A DNA stretch of 64,000 bases from WHSW01 sp963842795 (GTDB lineage: Bacteria > Actinomycetota > Thermoleophilia > Solirubrobacterales > 70-9), in the NCBI GenBank assembly GCA_963842795.1, contig CAWJHV010000015.1:124001-188000 (forward strand), in the 5' to 3' direction. Under the pieces are notes generated by a model. That model saw only the letters and a program-made list of their open reading frames with translations, was not told where the DNA came from and ran no database searches. Both the position numbers and the translations under genes were made by a program. Positions 15,393 to 24,000 of this stretch are shown one piece after another; the first letter of the stretch is position 1, and each line of letters opens with the position of its first letter.

Positions 15393-16214
15393 TTGCGCCC
15401 ACAGCCGGCCGACATCGCCGCTCCCGTGCTGCCGCCCCGGCTGCGGTGGCTGAACGCCGGTCGCCCGCCCGTGCTCGCCGAGCTCACCGCGGCGGGCCCG
15501 GTGCTCGTCCACTTCTTCGACTTCGCCCAGCTGAACAGCGTCAGGGCCCTCCCCTACCCGATCGCCTGGGACCGCCGCTACGGAGACGCCGGGCTGCACA
15601 CGCTCGGCATCCACTCGCCCCGCTTCGGGTTCACGGGCGAGCGCGAAGCGCTGGCCGGAGCGCTCGAGCGAGTCGGCGTCACCCACCCGGTCGCCGACGA
15701 CTCCGACTACGCCGTCTGGCATGACTACGGCTGCGAGGGCTGGCCGTCGCTCTTCCTGTGGGGACAGGGCGGCGCCCTGAGCTGGTTCCACTTCGGCGAG
15801 GGCGAGTACGCGGCGACGGAGGAGGCGATCGCCGAGGAACTGGTCGCGATCGACCCCTCGTTCGAGCCCCCGCCACCGCTCGAGCCACTGCGACCGAGCG
15901 ACGAGCCCGGGGCCCTGGTCGTCCCGCCGAGCGACGAGGTATTCCCGGGCGGCTCGGTCACCGAGCCATGGCGCCCCGGGGCCGGCGCCGCGCCGCTGGA
16001 GCTCCCGTACGAGGCCGGCGGAGCCCACGCCTCGGTCGCCGGCGAGGGCGAGCTCCGGGTCGAGGTCGACGGCGAGCAACGCGTGATCGAGGTCTCCGGC
16101 CCCGGGCTCTACGACCTCGCCACGGGCGACCGGCACGGCCGCCATCGCCTGCGCCTGGACGGCACGGCGGGGCTCGAGGTCTACTCGGTGAGCTTCTCGC
16201 CCGGGCTGCCGTAG
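15393..16214 (+). CDS. DipZ/TlpA-like thioredoxin-fold protein lacking the CxxC
   Basis: Protein of 273 residues. Residues 35-150 follow the DipZ-type thioredoxin domain closely: NSVRALPYPIAWDRRYGDAG, LGIHSPRFGF, PVADDSDYAVW, GWPSLFLW and FHFGEGEYAATEEAI. Where that family has TCIN (CxxC-type active site) this protein reads AQLN, so it cannot do thiol-disulfide chemistry. No signal peptide or membrane helix is seen, so it is probably cytoplasmic. The C-terminal third is a beta-rich domain as in DipZ homologues. The start is TTG 15393 and the 3' end overlaps the convergent GNAT gene by 34 bp. Confidence 0.72.
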   Translation: MRPQPADIAAPVLPPRLRWLNAGRPPVLAELTAAGPVLVHFFDFAQLNSVRALPYPIAWDRRYGDAGLHTLGIHSPRFGFTGEREALAGALERVGVTHPVADDSDYAVWHDYGCEGWPSLFLWGQGGALSWFHFGEGEYAATEEAIAEELVAIDPSFEPPPPLEPLRPSDEPGALVVPPSDEVFPGGSVTEPWRPGAGAAPLELPYEAGGAHASVAGEGELRVEVDGEQRVIEVSGPGLYDLATGDRHGRHRLRLDGTAGLEVYSVSFSPGLP

Positions 16215-16639
16215 AGCTCGGCGGCCGGCGTCGAGCGCTCCATCAGCCGGTCGGTGATCGACTCGAAGCCGAAGCGCTCGTAGAGGCCGTGCGCGTCGCG
16301 CGTCGCCAGCACGATCCGGCGCACGCCCCGGACGCCGGGATGGGCCAGCAGCGACTCGACCATCCAGACGCCGAGCCCACGGCCGCGGTGCTCTGAGAGC
16401 ACGAACGCGTCCGCGATCCAGGCGAACGTGGCGGAGTCGGTTACCGCGCGCACGAGACCGGCCTGGTCGCCGCCGGGCGCGTAGAGGCCGAGCGCGAGCG
16501 AGCCGGCGAGCGCCCGCTCGACCACGTCGCGGGGCACGTTCTCCGACCAGTACGCCGTGCGCAGATACGCCCAGATCGCGTCGAGGTCGAGGCGCTCACG
16601 ATCGTCGGAGAGCTCGTAGCCGTCCCGGCGGAAGATCAC
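16181..16639 (-). CDS. GNAT-family N-acetyltransferase
   Basis: Acetyl-CoA-dependent acetyltransferase of 152 residues. The acetyl-CoA site is readable as LSEHRGRGLGVWMVESLL (about residues 80-97, the Q/RxxGxG/A motif), and the C-terminal ARDAHGLYERFGFE is the usual last helix-strand of the fold. Substrate unknown. GTG 16639 overlaps the stop of the CDF exporter gene (GTGA), so the two are translationally coupled. Confidence 0.87.
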   Translation of the reverse strand: MIFRRDGYELSDDRERLDLDAIWAYLRTAYWSENVPRDVVERALAGSLALGLYAPGGDQAGLVRAVTDSATFAWIADAFVLSEHRGRGLGVWMVESLLAHPGVRGVRRIVLATRDAHGLYERFGFESITDRLMERSTPAAELYGSPGEKLTE

Positions 16640-17580
16640 TCGCCGGCGTCCTCCGCTCCGCCCGCCGGCGAGGTCTCGATCTGCAGCAGCTCTCCGCCCT
16701 CGTGGTCGACCTGAAGCGTCGTGTGCTCGAGCCCGAAGCGCTCCTCGAGCATCCGCTCGAGATCACGCCGCGTGGCGTGGCAGTCGGTGTCGCGGGAGAC
16801 CAGCACGTGGGCGGCAAGCGCCGGGAACCCGGAGGTGATCGTCCACACGTGCAGGTCGTGGACCTCCTTGACCCCCGCGACCGAGGCCATCGCCTGCCCG
16901 ACCTGCTCGACGTCCATGTCGGCCGGCGAGGCCTCGAGCAGGATCCGGGTGGAGTCGCGGAGGATCCCCCAGGAGCTGGCGAGGATCAGCAGCCCGATCG
17001 CGACGCTGATCACAGGGTCGGCGTACTCCCAGCCGGTGGTGAGGATGACCACGGCCGCGAGCACCACGCCGGCCGAGCCCAGCAGGTCGGCGATCACGTG
17101 GCGCATCGCGGCGGAGACGTTGAGGCTCTCGCCCGAGTGGCCCTGGAGGATCCGGGCGGCGGCGACGTTGACCGCCATCCCGGCGATCGCGACCACGAGC
17201 ATCAGGCCCGCCTCCACGTCGGGCGGGTCGCCGAAGCGCTGCCCGGCTTCGATGAAGATCAGGATCGAGATCGCGACCAGGGTGACGCCGTTGAAGAGCG
17301 CGGCGAGGATCTCGGCGCGGCGGAAGCCGAACGTGCGACTGGGGCCCCCCGAGCGCCCCGCGAGCCAGGCGGCGAACAGGGCGACGCCGAGCGAGAGGCT
17401 GTCGGAGAGCATGTGCCCGGCGTCCGCGAGCAGCGCCAGGCTGTCGGAGAGCAGGCCGCCGACGACCTCGGCGACCAGAAACGCCGTGGTCAGCGCGAGG
17501 ACCAGCTTCAGCGCGCGCTTGGCCCCGGTCCGGTCGGGGTCGTAGGCGCGGGCGTGGTCGTGTCCGGCGGGCCCGTGCAT
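16636..17580 (-). CDS. Cation diffusion facilitator (CzcD-like) metal exporter
   Basis: Zinc/divalent-cation proton antiporter with six membrane helices, 314 residues from ATG 17580. The A-site motif LLADAGHMLSDSLSL (helix 2) and the matching RHVIADLLGS (helix 5) supply the HxxxD metal ligands. The C-terminal cytoplasmic domain has VHDLHVWTITSG. The N-terminus is His/Asp-containing (MHGPAGHDHARAYD), typical of CzcD/ZitB. A TTG at 17589 is an alternative start. The GNAT gene follows with a 4-base overlap. Confidence 0.9.
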   Translation of the reverse strand: MHGPAGHDHARAYDPDRTGAKRALKLVLALTTAFLVAEVVGGLLSDSLALLADAGHMLSDSLSLGVALFAAWLAGRSGGPSRTFGFRRAEILAALFNGVTLVAISILIFIEAGQRFGDPPDVEAGLMLVVAIAGMAVNVAAARILQGHSGESLNVSAAMRHVIADLLGSAGVVLAAVVILTTGWEYADPVISVAIGLLILASSWGILRDSTRILLEASPADMDVEQVGQAMASVAGVKEVHDLHVWTITSGFPALAAHVLVSRDTDCHATRRDLERMLEERFGLEHTTLQVDHEGGELLQIETSPAGGAEDAGE

Positions 17581-17668
17581 GGAGCCCAAGGTACCCCGCC
17601 CGGGACCCGGGCCGGAGCGGCCCCCGTAGTGGCGCCACGCCGGGTGGGCGGGGGCGACGCGGTCCGTA

Positions 17669-17930
17669 GCTTGGCAGTGAGGGCATCAGCGCGGTGGCGA
17701 CGCGAGCGAACGTGCCTGATCTCGCGCGCGCGACGACGCGATCGTCACAGGGGCTGGGCGTCTTCGCCGCCTCAGACGAGGCGTCTTCGCCGCCTCAGAC
17801 GCCGAGCGTCATCTTGACCACCCTATGCGTGGTTCAGATGTCACTCGGCGAACGGGGTGTTGCCGACGCGTACGCGAGCGCCACAAGCGCCACGCAGGGC
17901 GCACCGGTCCCGCTCCCCTCACTGCCAAGC
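17669..17930. repeat. Dispersed palindromic repeat, copy A (inverted relative to B and C)
   Basis: Bounded by a perfect 15-bp terminal inverted repeat (GCTTGGCAGTGAGGG at 17669-17683, complement at 17916-17930). It contains a 49-bp hairpin core at 17801-17849 (21-bp arms, 17 of 21 paired, 7-nt loop). Read on the other strand it closely matches the copies at 28.2-28.8 kb, including an arm segment sharing GGTGCGCC and CGCTTGTG. It fills the 420-bp gap between the CDF and IspH genes; no credible coding sequence runs through it. Confidence 0.85.
17758..17801. repeat. 21-bp tandem direct repeat inside copy A
   Basis: Two identical 21-bp copies beginning GCGTCTTCGCCG at 17758-17778 and 17781-17801, separated by AG, directly before the hairpin core. 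This duplication is not present in the other two repeat copies and explains their shorter arm. Confidence 0.9.
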
Positions 17931-18003
17931 CGCGCCACGCGTCGCACGAACGGCGACTTGGCGGCGCTCAGGCCCGGTAACTCGCCACTCGTGCGCTTGT
18001 CGG

Positions 18004-18975
18004 CTAGGCCCGGGCGGCGAGCTCGGTGCGGATCTTCTTCGGGAGCATGAAGCGGACGTCCTCGTCGATGGCCCGCAGCTCGGAGACGTCGTCGGCGCCG
18101 CGGGCGCGGAAGAACTCGACCAGCTCGGTGACCAGCCCCTCCGGGGCGCTGGCGCCGGAGGTGATCCCGATGGTCTCGACCCCGTCGAGCCAGGCCTCGT
18201 CGACCTGCGACGCGTTGTCGAGCAGGTGCGAGGCGGCCCCGTGCTCGCGGGCGACCTCGACCAGCCGGTTGGAGTTCGACGAGTTGGTCGATCCGATCAC
18301 CAGCACCAGCTCGCACTCCCGGGCGAGCTGCTTGACCGCGATCTGGCGGTTGGTGGTCGCGTAACAGATGTCGTCGGACTTCGGCGCGGTGATCTTGGGG
18401 AAGCGCTCGCGCAGCCGCCCGATGATCTCGGAGGTCTCATCGACGGACAGCGTCGTCTGGGTGATGAAGGCGACGTGGTCGGGGTCGGGCAGCTCGAGGG
18501 CGTCGACGTCGGCCACCGTCTCCACGAGGACGATGTTCTCCGGCGCCTCGCCGGTCGTCCCCTCGACCTCCTCGTGCCCCTGGTGGCCGATGAGCACGAT
18601 CGTGTAGCCCTGCTCGGCGAACTTGCGCGCCTCGACGTGGACCTTGGTCACCAGCGGGCAGGTGGCGTCGATCGTGCGCAGGTTGCGATCGGCGGCGTTT
18701 GAGTGCACGCTCGGGGCGACGCCGTGGGCCGAGAAGACGACCAGGGCCCCCTCGGGGACCTCGGTCTCCTCCTCGACGAAGACGGCTCCGCGCTCGGCCA
18801 GCTCCTCGACCACGTGCTTGTTGTGGACGATCTCCTTGCGCACGTAGACGGGCGGGCCGTACATCTCCAGGGCCTTCTCGACGGTCTGCACGGCGCGGTC
18901 CACGCCGGCGCAGTAGCCGCGGGGAGCGGCGAGCAGGATGCGCTTGGGAGCGCGGGATTGAAGCGCCGGGGGCAC
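18004..18975 (-). CDS. ispH: IspH, 4-hydroxy-3-methylbut-2-enyl diphosphate reductase
   Basis: Last enzyme of the MEP isoprenoid pathway, a cytoplasmic [4Fe-4S] protein that reduces HMBPP to IPP and DMAPP; 323 residues. The three cluster cysteines are in APRGYCAGVDRAV (near residue 19), DATCPLVTK (about 110) and DDICYATTNRQ (about 205). Substrate-binding SAHGVAPSVH and GHQGHEEVEGT are intact, as are STNSSNSNRL and the C-terminal GITSGASAPE. GTG 18975 is the start; upstream open frame shows no similarity. It stands alone, flanked upstream by unrelated genes. Confidence 0.95.
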   Translation of the reverse strand: MPPALQSRAPKRILLAAPRGYCAGVDRAVQTVEKALEMYGPPVYVRKEIVHNKHVVEELAERGAVFVEEETEVPEGALVVFSAHGVAPSVHSNAADRNLRTIDATCPLVTKVHVEARKFAEQGYTIVLIGHQGHEEVEGTTGEAPENIVLVETVADVDALELPDPDHVAFITQTTLSVDETSEIIGRLRERFPKITAPKSDDICYATTNRQIAVKQLARECELVLVIGSTNSSNSNRLVEVAREHGAASHLLDNASQVDEAWLDGVETIGITSGASAPEGLVTELVEFFRARGADDVSELRAIDEDVRFMLPKKIRTELAARA

Positions 18976-19025
18976 GCCCAGAGGGTAGCCGGGCGCGCCC
19001 CTGCCTCGCCGCCGAACCGCCGCGC

Positions 19026-19601
19026 TCAGCCCACCAGGCGGTAGCGCAGGTGAGTCGCCGACGGTGTCTGGGTGATCTCGACCGGCTCCAGCTCGAGGTG
19101 TACGTCGCCCAGGTTCTCGAACATTCGCGTGCCGTCGCCGAACAGGACCGGCACCAGGTGAACCGAGACCTCGTCGACGAGCCCGGCGGCGATGTACTGC
19201 TGTCCGAGGTCGGCGCCGCCCATGACCGTGACCACGCCGTCTCCGGCGGCGGCCTGCGCCCGCTCGAGCGCGGCCTCGATCCCGTCGGTGACGAACTCGT
19301 AGACCCCGCCCTCCGGCGCGGTCGCCGGCGCCTCGTGGGTGACCACGAACACGGGGCGCCGCGCGGCGGGACCGTCGGCCCCCCACCAGGGGACCGAGTC
19401 GTCGTAGGTGGTCCGCCCGCAGATCACGGCGCCGAGGTCGGAGACCGCGTTCTCCATGTACTCGCGGTCCCGTTCGTCCTCACCCATCGCCCAGCGGTGC
19501 AACCTCTCCCCACCCTCGCCCAGCGGCTCCTCGTCGGTGCGGTTCGCGGCGGTCATGAACCCGTCGAGGGACATGCTCGTGTCGAAGACGACCGTGCCCA
19601 T
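19026..19601 (-). CDS. Dihydrofolate reductase/RibD-C family protein
   Basis: Protein of 191 residues with the RibD C-terminal/DHFR-like fold: FDTSMSLDGFMTA at the N-terminus, ICGRTTYDDSVPWWG in the middle, and VTVMGGADLGQQYIAAGLVDEVSVHLVPVLFGDG as the NADPH-binding half. Members are small NADPH-dependent reductases of mostly unknown substrate. It starts 2 bp after the DUF1579-like gene, which is preceded by a candidate TetR operator, so both are probably TetR-controlled. Confidence 0.85.
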   Translation of the reverse strand: MGTVVFDTSMSLDGFMTAANRTDEEPLGEGGERLHRWAMGEDERDREYMENAVSDLGAVICGRTTYDDSVPWWGADGPAARRPVFVVTHEAPATAPEGGVYEFVTDGIEAALERAQAAAGDGVVTVMGGADLGQQYIAAGLVDEVSVHLVPVLFGDGTRMFENLGDVHLELEPVEITQTPSATHLRYRLVG

Positions 19602-19603
19602 GG

Positions 19604-20098
19604 CTACGCCTCGATCCGCTCGCCGCGGACGTCGTAGGCGATGTTGACCGCCTCGTCGGCGCCCGGGTTCGGCCGCCAGGACCCGGCGAACGTGTCCGCG
19701 TCGTCCGCCAGCCCGCCGGTGAACGTGGCGTCCATCGGCCCGTGCGAGACCGTGATCTTCATCTGTCCGTCCTCGACCTCCCAGGCGTAGGGAAGCGGGT
19801 CCGGCGACATGTTCGTGAACACGACCGACTTGAACGTGCCGGAGCCGGGGTCGTAGCCGATCAGCTCCTCGGCGTCGATCTGGGCCATGCCGGCGAAGTC
19901 GAGCTCGATGTGCTGACGGAGGAAGAAGCCGCCGGGCAGCCACTCGAAGGTGGCCTGTCCCTTGATGTTCTCCTCCTCGGAGCCGACCAGGCTGCCGCGC
20001 ATGCTCCACGTGCCGACCAGGAAGTCGAGCCGGCGCAGGGCGGGATCGGGCTGCGGAGCCACCTGGGTCGTCTCGGGCGCTTCGGTCTCGGTGCTCAT
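19604..20098 (-). CDS. DUF1579-like lipocalin-type small protein
   Basis: Protein of 164 residues. After a short Glu/Thr/Pro-rich leader it reads LRRLDFLVGTWSMRGSL and FEWLPGGFFLRQHIELDF, the usual start of DUF1579/heme-binding-like beta-barrel proteins, and continues as beta strands to the C-terminus. No signal peptide. ATG 20098 is preceded by GAGGAG, preferred over an in-frame start at 20149 that would lie in the operator. First gene of a two-gene unit divergent from a TetR regulator. Function unknown. Confidence 0.78.
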   Translation of the reverse strand: MSTETEAPETTQVAPQPDPALRRLDFLVGTWSMRGSLVGSEEENIKGQATFEWLPGGFFLRQHIELDFAGMAQIDAEELIGYDPGSGTFKSVVFTNMSPDPLPYAWEVEDGQMKITVSHGPMDATFTGGLADDADTFAGSWRPNPGADEAVNIAYDVRGERIEA

Positions 20099-20120
20099 CT
20101 GGAACTCCTCTCTCGGGAAC

Positions 20121-20170
20121 AACTGAACTGTACCGCCCAGTATACACAAACTCTACGGTTCAGTTCAGTT
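20121..20170. promoter_or_regulatory. Candidate TetR operator and divergent promoter region
   Basis: AACTGAACTG (20121-20130) and CAGTTCAGTT (20161-20170) are perfect inverted copies, each itself a partial direct repeat of AACTG, flanking an A/T-richer centre (GTATACACAAA). The region separates the divergent TetR gene and the DUF1579/DHFR pair, the usual place for a TetR operator. The half-sites may bind two dimers rather than one. Confidence 0.6.
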
Positions 20171-20189
20171 AGCCGCTAGACTCTCGCAA

Positions 20190-20840
20190 ATGGCGAAGCA
20201 GGAGGCCAGGGCCGCGGCCGCCAACGGGCCCACGGGAGAGCGCGCTGACCGCAATCGCAAGGCGATCGTGACAGCGGCCCGTGAGTGCTTCCTACGGGAG
20301 GGCTACGACGTCGCGATGGACGCGATCGCCACCGAGGCGGGCGTCTCCAAGGTCACCGTCTACAACCATTTCGGCAGCAAGGAAGCGCTGTTCAACGCCG
20401 TCATGAGCGAGGCTCTCGACGAGGCGCTCAGCGAGACGCTGGTCGAGGCTAAGGCCCGGCTGAGCGATACGACGGACGTCCGGGACGCCCTGGTCTCGAC
20501 CGCCCGGGCGTGGGTCGCCGGCGTCGCCAATCCACCGGTGCTGGCGCTGCGGAACCTCGTCTCCGGCGAGCTGCGCCGCTTTCCCGAGCTCGGCCGGGCG
20601 TGGGAGGAGCGCGGTCCGGGACGCTTCATCCCGATGCTCAAGGAGGTCCTCGAGCAGCTCGTCGAGCGCGGCGAGCTTCGCATCAGCGACCCGGACGTCG
20701 CCGTGATCCAGCTCTTCGCGCTGACCCTCTACCCCCACCTCGTCTTCAGCTCCTACGGAAGCCGGGTCGAGCCCGAGCTCTCCGACGCGCTGATCGAGCG
20801 CGGGGTCGACATGTTCCTCGACCACTACGCGGCCGGCTGA
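20190..20840 (+). CDS. TetR/AcrR-family transcriptional regulator
   Basis: Regulator of 216 residues. The helix-turn-helix is clear: RKAIVTAARECFLREGYDVAMDAIATEAGVSKVTVYNHFGSKEALF (about residues 22-68, given here in continuous form only to its start and end: RKAIVTAARECF and VYNHFGSKEALF). The C-terminal ligand domain is of the AcrR C-terminal TetR_C type (FIPMLKEVLEQLVERGEL). A leader of about 20 residues precedes the domain. Divergent from the DUF1579/DHFR genes across paired inverted repeats, so it likely represses them and itself; ligand unknown. Confidence 0.9.
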   Translation: MAKQEARAAAANGPTGERADRNRKAIVTAARECFLREGYDVAMDAIATEAGVSKVTVYNHFGSKEALFNAVMSEALDEALSETLVEAKARLSDTTDVRDALVSTARAWVAGVANPPVLALRNLVSGELRRFPELGRAWEERGPGRFIPMLKEVLEQLVERGELRISDPDVAVIQLFALTLYPHLVFSSYGSRVEPELSDALIERGVDMFLDHYAAG

Positions 20841-20844
20841 GCGA

Positions 20845-21741
20845 CTAGCGGATCCGCGGGATCGCCCCGAGGGCCGCCTCCCCCACCGCGTCCAGGCTCT
20901 CCGCGCAGACCTTGTCGAGCGTGTCCTCGGGCGTGTGCCAGTACGCGCCCGGCGAGGGGCCGGGCCCAAAGTCGAAGTCGATCAGGTCGACCGCCGGAAC
21001 GCCGGCCTCGAGGAAGGGAACGTGGTCGTCGCTGATCGCGAAGGTGCGGCCCTCGAAGGGGGCCTGGTCGCCGCCCGCCTCGGTGGCCCCCTCCGCGAAG
21101 AGCCGGTGGAGCGCGGGGTCGGAGTTCTGCTCCAGGGGAATGCGGAGGTCGCAGTCGCCGACCATGTCGAAGAGCGCCATGGCGCGGATCTCCCGCAGCG
21201 GCACGGCGCCGTCCCGGCCGCCGCGGCGCGCGTCGGCAACGTACTGGCGGCTGCCGCGGGTCCCATCGACGTCGAAGTCGCGGTTGCCGCGCGCCTCCTC
21301 GGCGTCGAAGGCGACCAGCTGCACGGACGGCCCGGGGAGCGGATTCGGCAGCGACCGTGCCAGCTCGGTCAGCACCGCGACGCCCGAGGCGCCGTCGTTG
21401 GCGCCGACGAACCCGGGGATCCCGCTCTTGGTGTCGTAGTGCGCGCCCACGACCACCGTGCCCTCTCCCGAGCCGGGGATCGTGCCGAGGACGTTCTCCC
21501 ACGGCGACTGGATCGTGACGCGCTCGAGCCCCGCGTCGCGCATCCGGCCCGCGATCCACTCGGCGGTCCGGTGAGCCGCCGCCGAGCCCGCCGGCCGCGG
21601 CCCGAAATCGACCTGGGCCGCGAGGTCGTCGAAGGCGCCGGCGCCGTCGAAGCCCGAGCCCTCCCCCGCGTCGCTCGCGTCGCCGCCGCAGCCGGCGAGC
21701 AGCAGCAGGCCGGCAACCGAAGCGGAGACGACGCGGCGCAT
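20845..21741 (-). CDS. M28-family zinc aminopeptidase lipoprotein
   Basis: Extracytoplasmic metallopeptidase of 298 residues with lipobox LLLLAGC (Cys near residue 18). Family metal ligands are readable in order: VGAHYDTKSG (His, Asp), GANDGASGV (bridging Asp), DAEEARG (catalytic Glu and Glu ligand), FDMVGD (Asp) and the C-terminal YWHTPEDT (His). Length and layout fit M28 aminopeptidases or glutaminyl-cyclase-like members. It is divergent from the WS/DGAT gene with only 18 bp between starts, so regulatory sites must overlap coding ends. Confidence 0.88.
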   Translation of the reverse strand: MRRVVSASVAGLLLLAGCGGDASDAGEGSGFDGAGAFDDLAAQVDFGPRPAGSAAAHRTAEWIAGRMRDAGLERVTIQSPWENVLGTIPGSGEGTVVVGAHYDTKSGIPGFVGANDGASGVAVLTELARSLPNPLPGPSVQLVAFDAEEARGNRDFDVDGTRGSRQYVADARRGGRDGAVPLREIRAMALFDMVGDCDLRIPLEQNSDPALHRLFAEGATEAGGDQAPFEGRTFAISDDHVPFLEAGVPAVDLIDFDFGPGPSPGAYWHTPEDTLDKVCAESLDAVGEAALGAIPRIR

Positions 21742-21759
21742 GGCCGGTAAGTTAGGCGC

Positions 21760-23196
21760 ATGGCCCAGGGACACATGGATCGGCTGAGCGCGCTCGACGT
21801 CTCCTTCCTCACCAACGAGAGCTCGTCGGCGCACATGCACGTCGGCGGGATCTGCATCTTCGAGGGCCCGCCGCCGAGCTACGACGACCTGCTCGACCAC
21901 GTGCGCTCGCGGCTGGCGCTGGTGCCGCGCTTTCGCCAGAAGCTCGCCTACCCGCCGGTGCCGACGGGGCGACCGTTCTGGGTCGACGACCCGGCGTTCA
22001 ACCTCGAATACCACGTGCGCCACTCCGCCCTGCCGTCGCCCGGCTCGGAGGAGCAGCTGCGCAACATGGCGGCGCGGGTGTTCTCACAGTCGCTGGACCG
22101 GACGAAGCCGCTCTGGGAGCTGTGGATGGTCCAGGGGCTGACGCGCAAGCGCTTCGCCTTCCTCACCAAGACCCACCATGCCCTCGTCGACGGCGTCTCC
22201 GGGGTCGACATCGCGACCGTGCTCTTCGACGTCAAGCCGGTGCCCGAGACCGCCGTGCCCGACGACGACTGGATCCCGAACCCCGAGCCCTCCGCCGCCC
22301 AGCTGCTGGCCAAGGACGCCGAGGCCGTCGCCCGCGCCCCGATCGACGCCCTGCGCCGGGTCGAGCACGCGATCGAGCATCCGCGGAGCGCGGTCGAGCG
22401 GGTGTCCGAGGCGGTCGAGGCCGTCGGCGAGGTGGGCTGGAACTTCGCCAACCCGGCGCCCAAGGTGCCGCTCAACGTCAAGGTCGGCTCCCACCGCCGG
22501 TTCGAGTGGGTGCGCGCCGACCTGGGGCAGTTCAAGCGGATCAAGTCCACGCTCGGCGGGACCGTCAACGACGTCGTGCTCGCCGTGGTCACCGGGGCCC
22601 TGCGCCGCTGGCTGCACGGGCGCGGGGTGCGCACCGAGGGCATGGAGCTGCGCGCTCAGGTACCGGTCTCGATTCGCGGCGCCGACGAGCGCGGCGAGCT
22701 CGGCAACAAGCTCGCCGCCCTGCGCGGGCCGATCCCCGTGTACGTCGAGGACCCGGTGAAGCGGCTCGAGATCTGCCGCAAGGGCATGGAGGGGATCAAG
22801 CAGTCCAAGCAGGCGCTAGGCGCCGAGGTGATCTCGCGCTTCAACGACTTCGCCCCGCCCACCCTGCTCGCCCAGGCGGCGCGGGTGAACTTCTCGACCC
22901 GGCTGTTCAACCTCGTGGTCACCAACGTCCCCGGCCCGCAGATCCCGCTGTACGTGCTCGGGCGCGAGCTCGAGGACATCTTCCCGGTCGGCTTCCTGCC
23001 GCCCGAGCAGGCGCTGTTCGTGGCGATCATGAGCTACAACGGCGGCGTCAACTTCGGCCTGCTCGCCGACTACGACGCGATCGACGACGTCGCCGCGCTC
23101 GCCGACGGGATCGAGGGGTCGATCGCGGAGCTCGCCGAGGCGGCCGCGGATGTCGAACGGCGCGCGACCGAGGAGCGCGAGCCGGCGACCGCGTAG
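21760..23196 (+). CDS. WS/DGAT-family acyltransferase (wax ester/triacylglycerol synthase)
   Basis: Bifunctional-type wax ester synthase/diacylglycerol acyltransferase that esterifies acyl-CoA to diacylglycerol or fatty alcohol; 478 residues, full family length. The catalytic HHxxxDG is present as KTHHALVDGVSG (about residues 136-147). Conserved PLWELWMVQGL precedes it, and the second conserved segment LGNKLAALRGPIP plus VTNVPGPQIPLYVLG mark the C-terminal half. Starts MAQGHMDRLSALDVSFL as usual for the family. Suggests storage-lipid synthesis in this organism. Confidence 0.93.
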   Translation: MAQGHMDRLSALDVSFLTNESSSAHMHVGGICIFEGPPPSYDDLLDHVRSRLALVPRFRQKLAYPPVPTGRPFWVDDPAFNLEYHVRHSALPSPGSEEQLRNMAARVFSQSLDRTKPLWELWMVQGLTRKRFAFLTKTHHALVDGVSGVDIATVLFDVKPVPETAVPDDDWIPNPEPSAAQLLAKDAEAVARAPIDALRRVEHAIEHPRSAVERVSEAVEAVGEVGWNFANPAPKVPLNVKVGSHRRFEWVRADLGQFKRIKSTLGGTVNDVVLAVVTGALRRWLHGRGVRTEGMELRAQVPVSIRGADERGELGNKLAALRGPIPVYVEDPVKRLEICRKGMEGIKQSKQALGAEVISRFNDFAPPTLLAQAARVNFSTRLFNLVVTNVPGPQIPLYVLGRELEDIFPVGFLPPEQALFVAIMSYNGGVNFGLLADYDAIDDVAALADGIEGSIAELAEAAADVERRATEEREPATA

Positions 23197-23223
23197 CGCG
23201 GCCGCGCCCGAGCTAGGAAGGGC

Positions 23224-24000
23224 TCACTGCGCTACCGCCCGGCGGTAGCGCTGGACCGAGAGGGTGCCGAAGACCGCGATCAGGCCGACGCACCAGGCGA
23301 GGCTCGGAAGTATGTCGTCGGTCCCGGGCCCGCCGACGAACAGGGCTCTCACGGCGTCGACCATGAGCGAGAACGGATTGATGTCCTCGGCGAACGTCTG
23401 CAACCAGGCGGGCATCGACTCCGGCGGGACGAAGGCCGAGGAGGCGAAGGTGAGCGGGAAGATGGCGATGAACCCGAAAGCGTTTGCGGCCTCTGGCGTC
23501 GAGGCGAGCAGCCCGACGTAGGCGAACACCCACGAGAAGGCGTAACCGATCAGCAGGCAGAGCGCGATCCCGCCGACCACCTCGGGGACCGAGGTGCTGA
23601 ACGAGAAGCCGGTGATGTAGCCGACGATGATCATCACCACGAGGGCGAGGGCGTTCATGGCGATGTCGGAGAGCGTGCGCCCGGTCAGCACCGCGCTGCG
23701 CGACATCGGCAGCGAGCGGAAGCGGTCGACGAGCCCCTTCTTCAGGTCGTCGACGAGCCCGAGCGCAGTGGCGAAGCCGCCGAACGACATCTGCTGGACG
23801 ATGATCCCCGGGATCAGGAAGTCGGCGTAGTTCTCGTAGCCGGGGGTCTGGATCGCGCCGCCGAAGACGTAGACGAACAGCAGCGTGAACATGATCGGCT
23901 GGACCGTGTAGGCGGTCAGCAGATCGGGGTTGCGCGGGATCCGGCGCAGGGCGCGGATCGCGAGCACCAGGGTGTCGGAGATCGCGTAGCGGGCGGTCAT
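23224..24000 (-). CDS. ABC-2 type permease (DrrB-like)
   Basis: Membrane subunit of an ABC exporter, 258 residues with six helices. Family features seen are RNPDLLTAYTVQPIMFTLLF at helix 1, FLIPGIIVQQMSFGG, the LVDRFRSLPMSR coupling region and FVPPESMPAWLQ before the last helices. It pairs with the DrrA-like ATPase gene upstream (4-base overlap). Such pairs export antibiotics, lipids or other hydrophobic compounds; no biosynthetic cluster is adjacent to name the substrate. Confidence 0.9.
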   Translation of the reverse strand: MTARYAISDTLVLAIRALRRIPRNPDLLTAYTVQPIMFTLLFVYVFGGAIQTPGYENYADFLIPGIIVQQMSFGGFATALGLVDDLKKGLVDRFRSLPMSRSAVLTGRTLSDIAMNALALVVMIIVGYITGFSFSTSVPEVVGGIALCLLIGYAFSWVFAYVGLLASTPEAANAFGFIAIFPLTFASSAFVPPESMPAWLQTFAEDINPFSLMVDAVRALFVGGPGTDDILPSLAWCVGLIAVFGTLSVQRYRRAVAQ

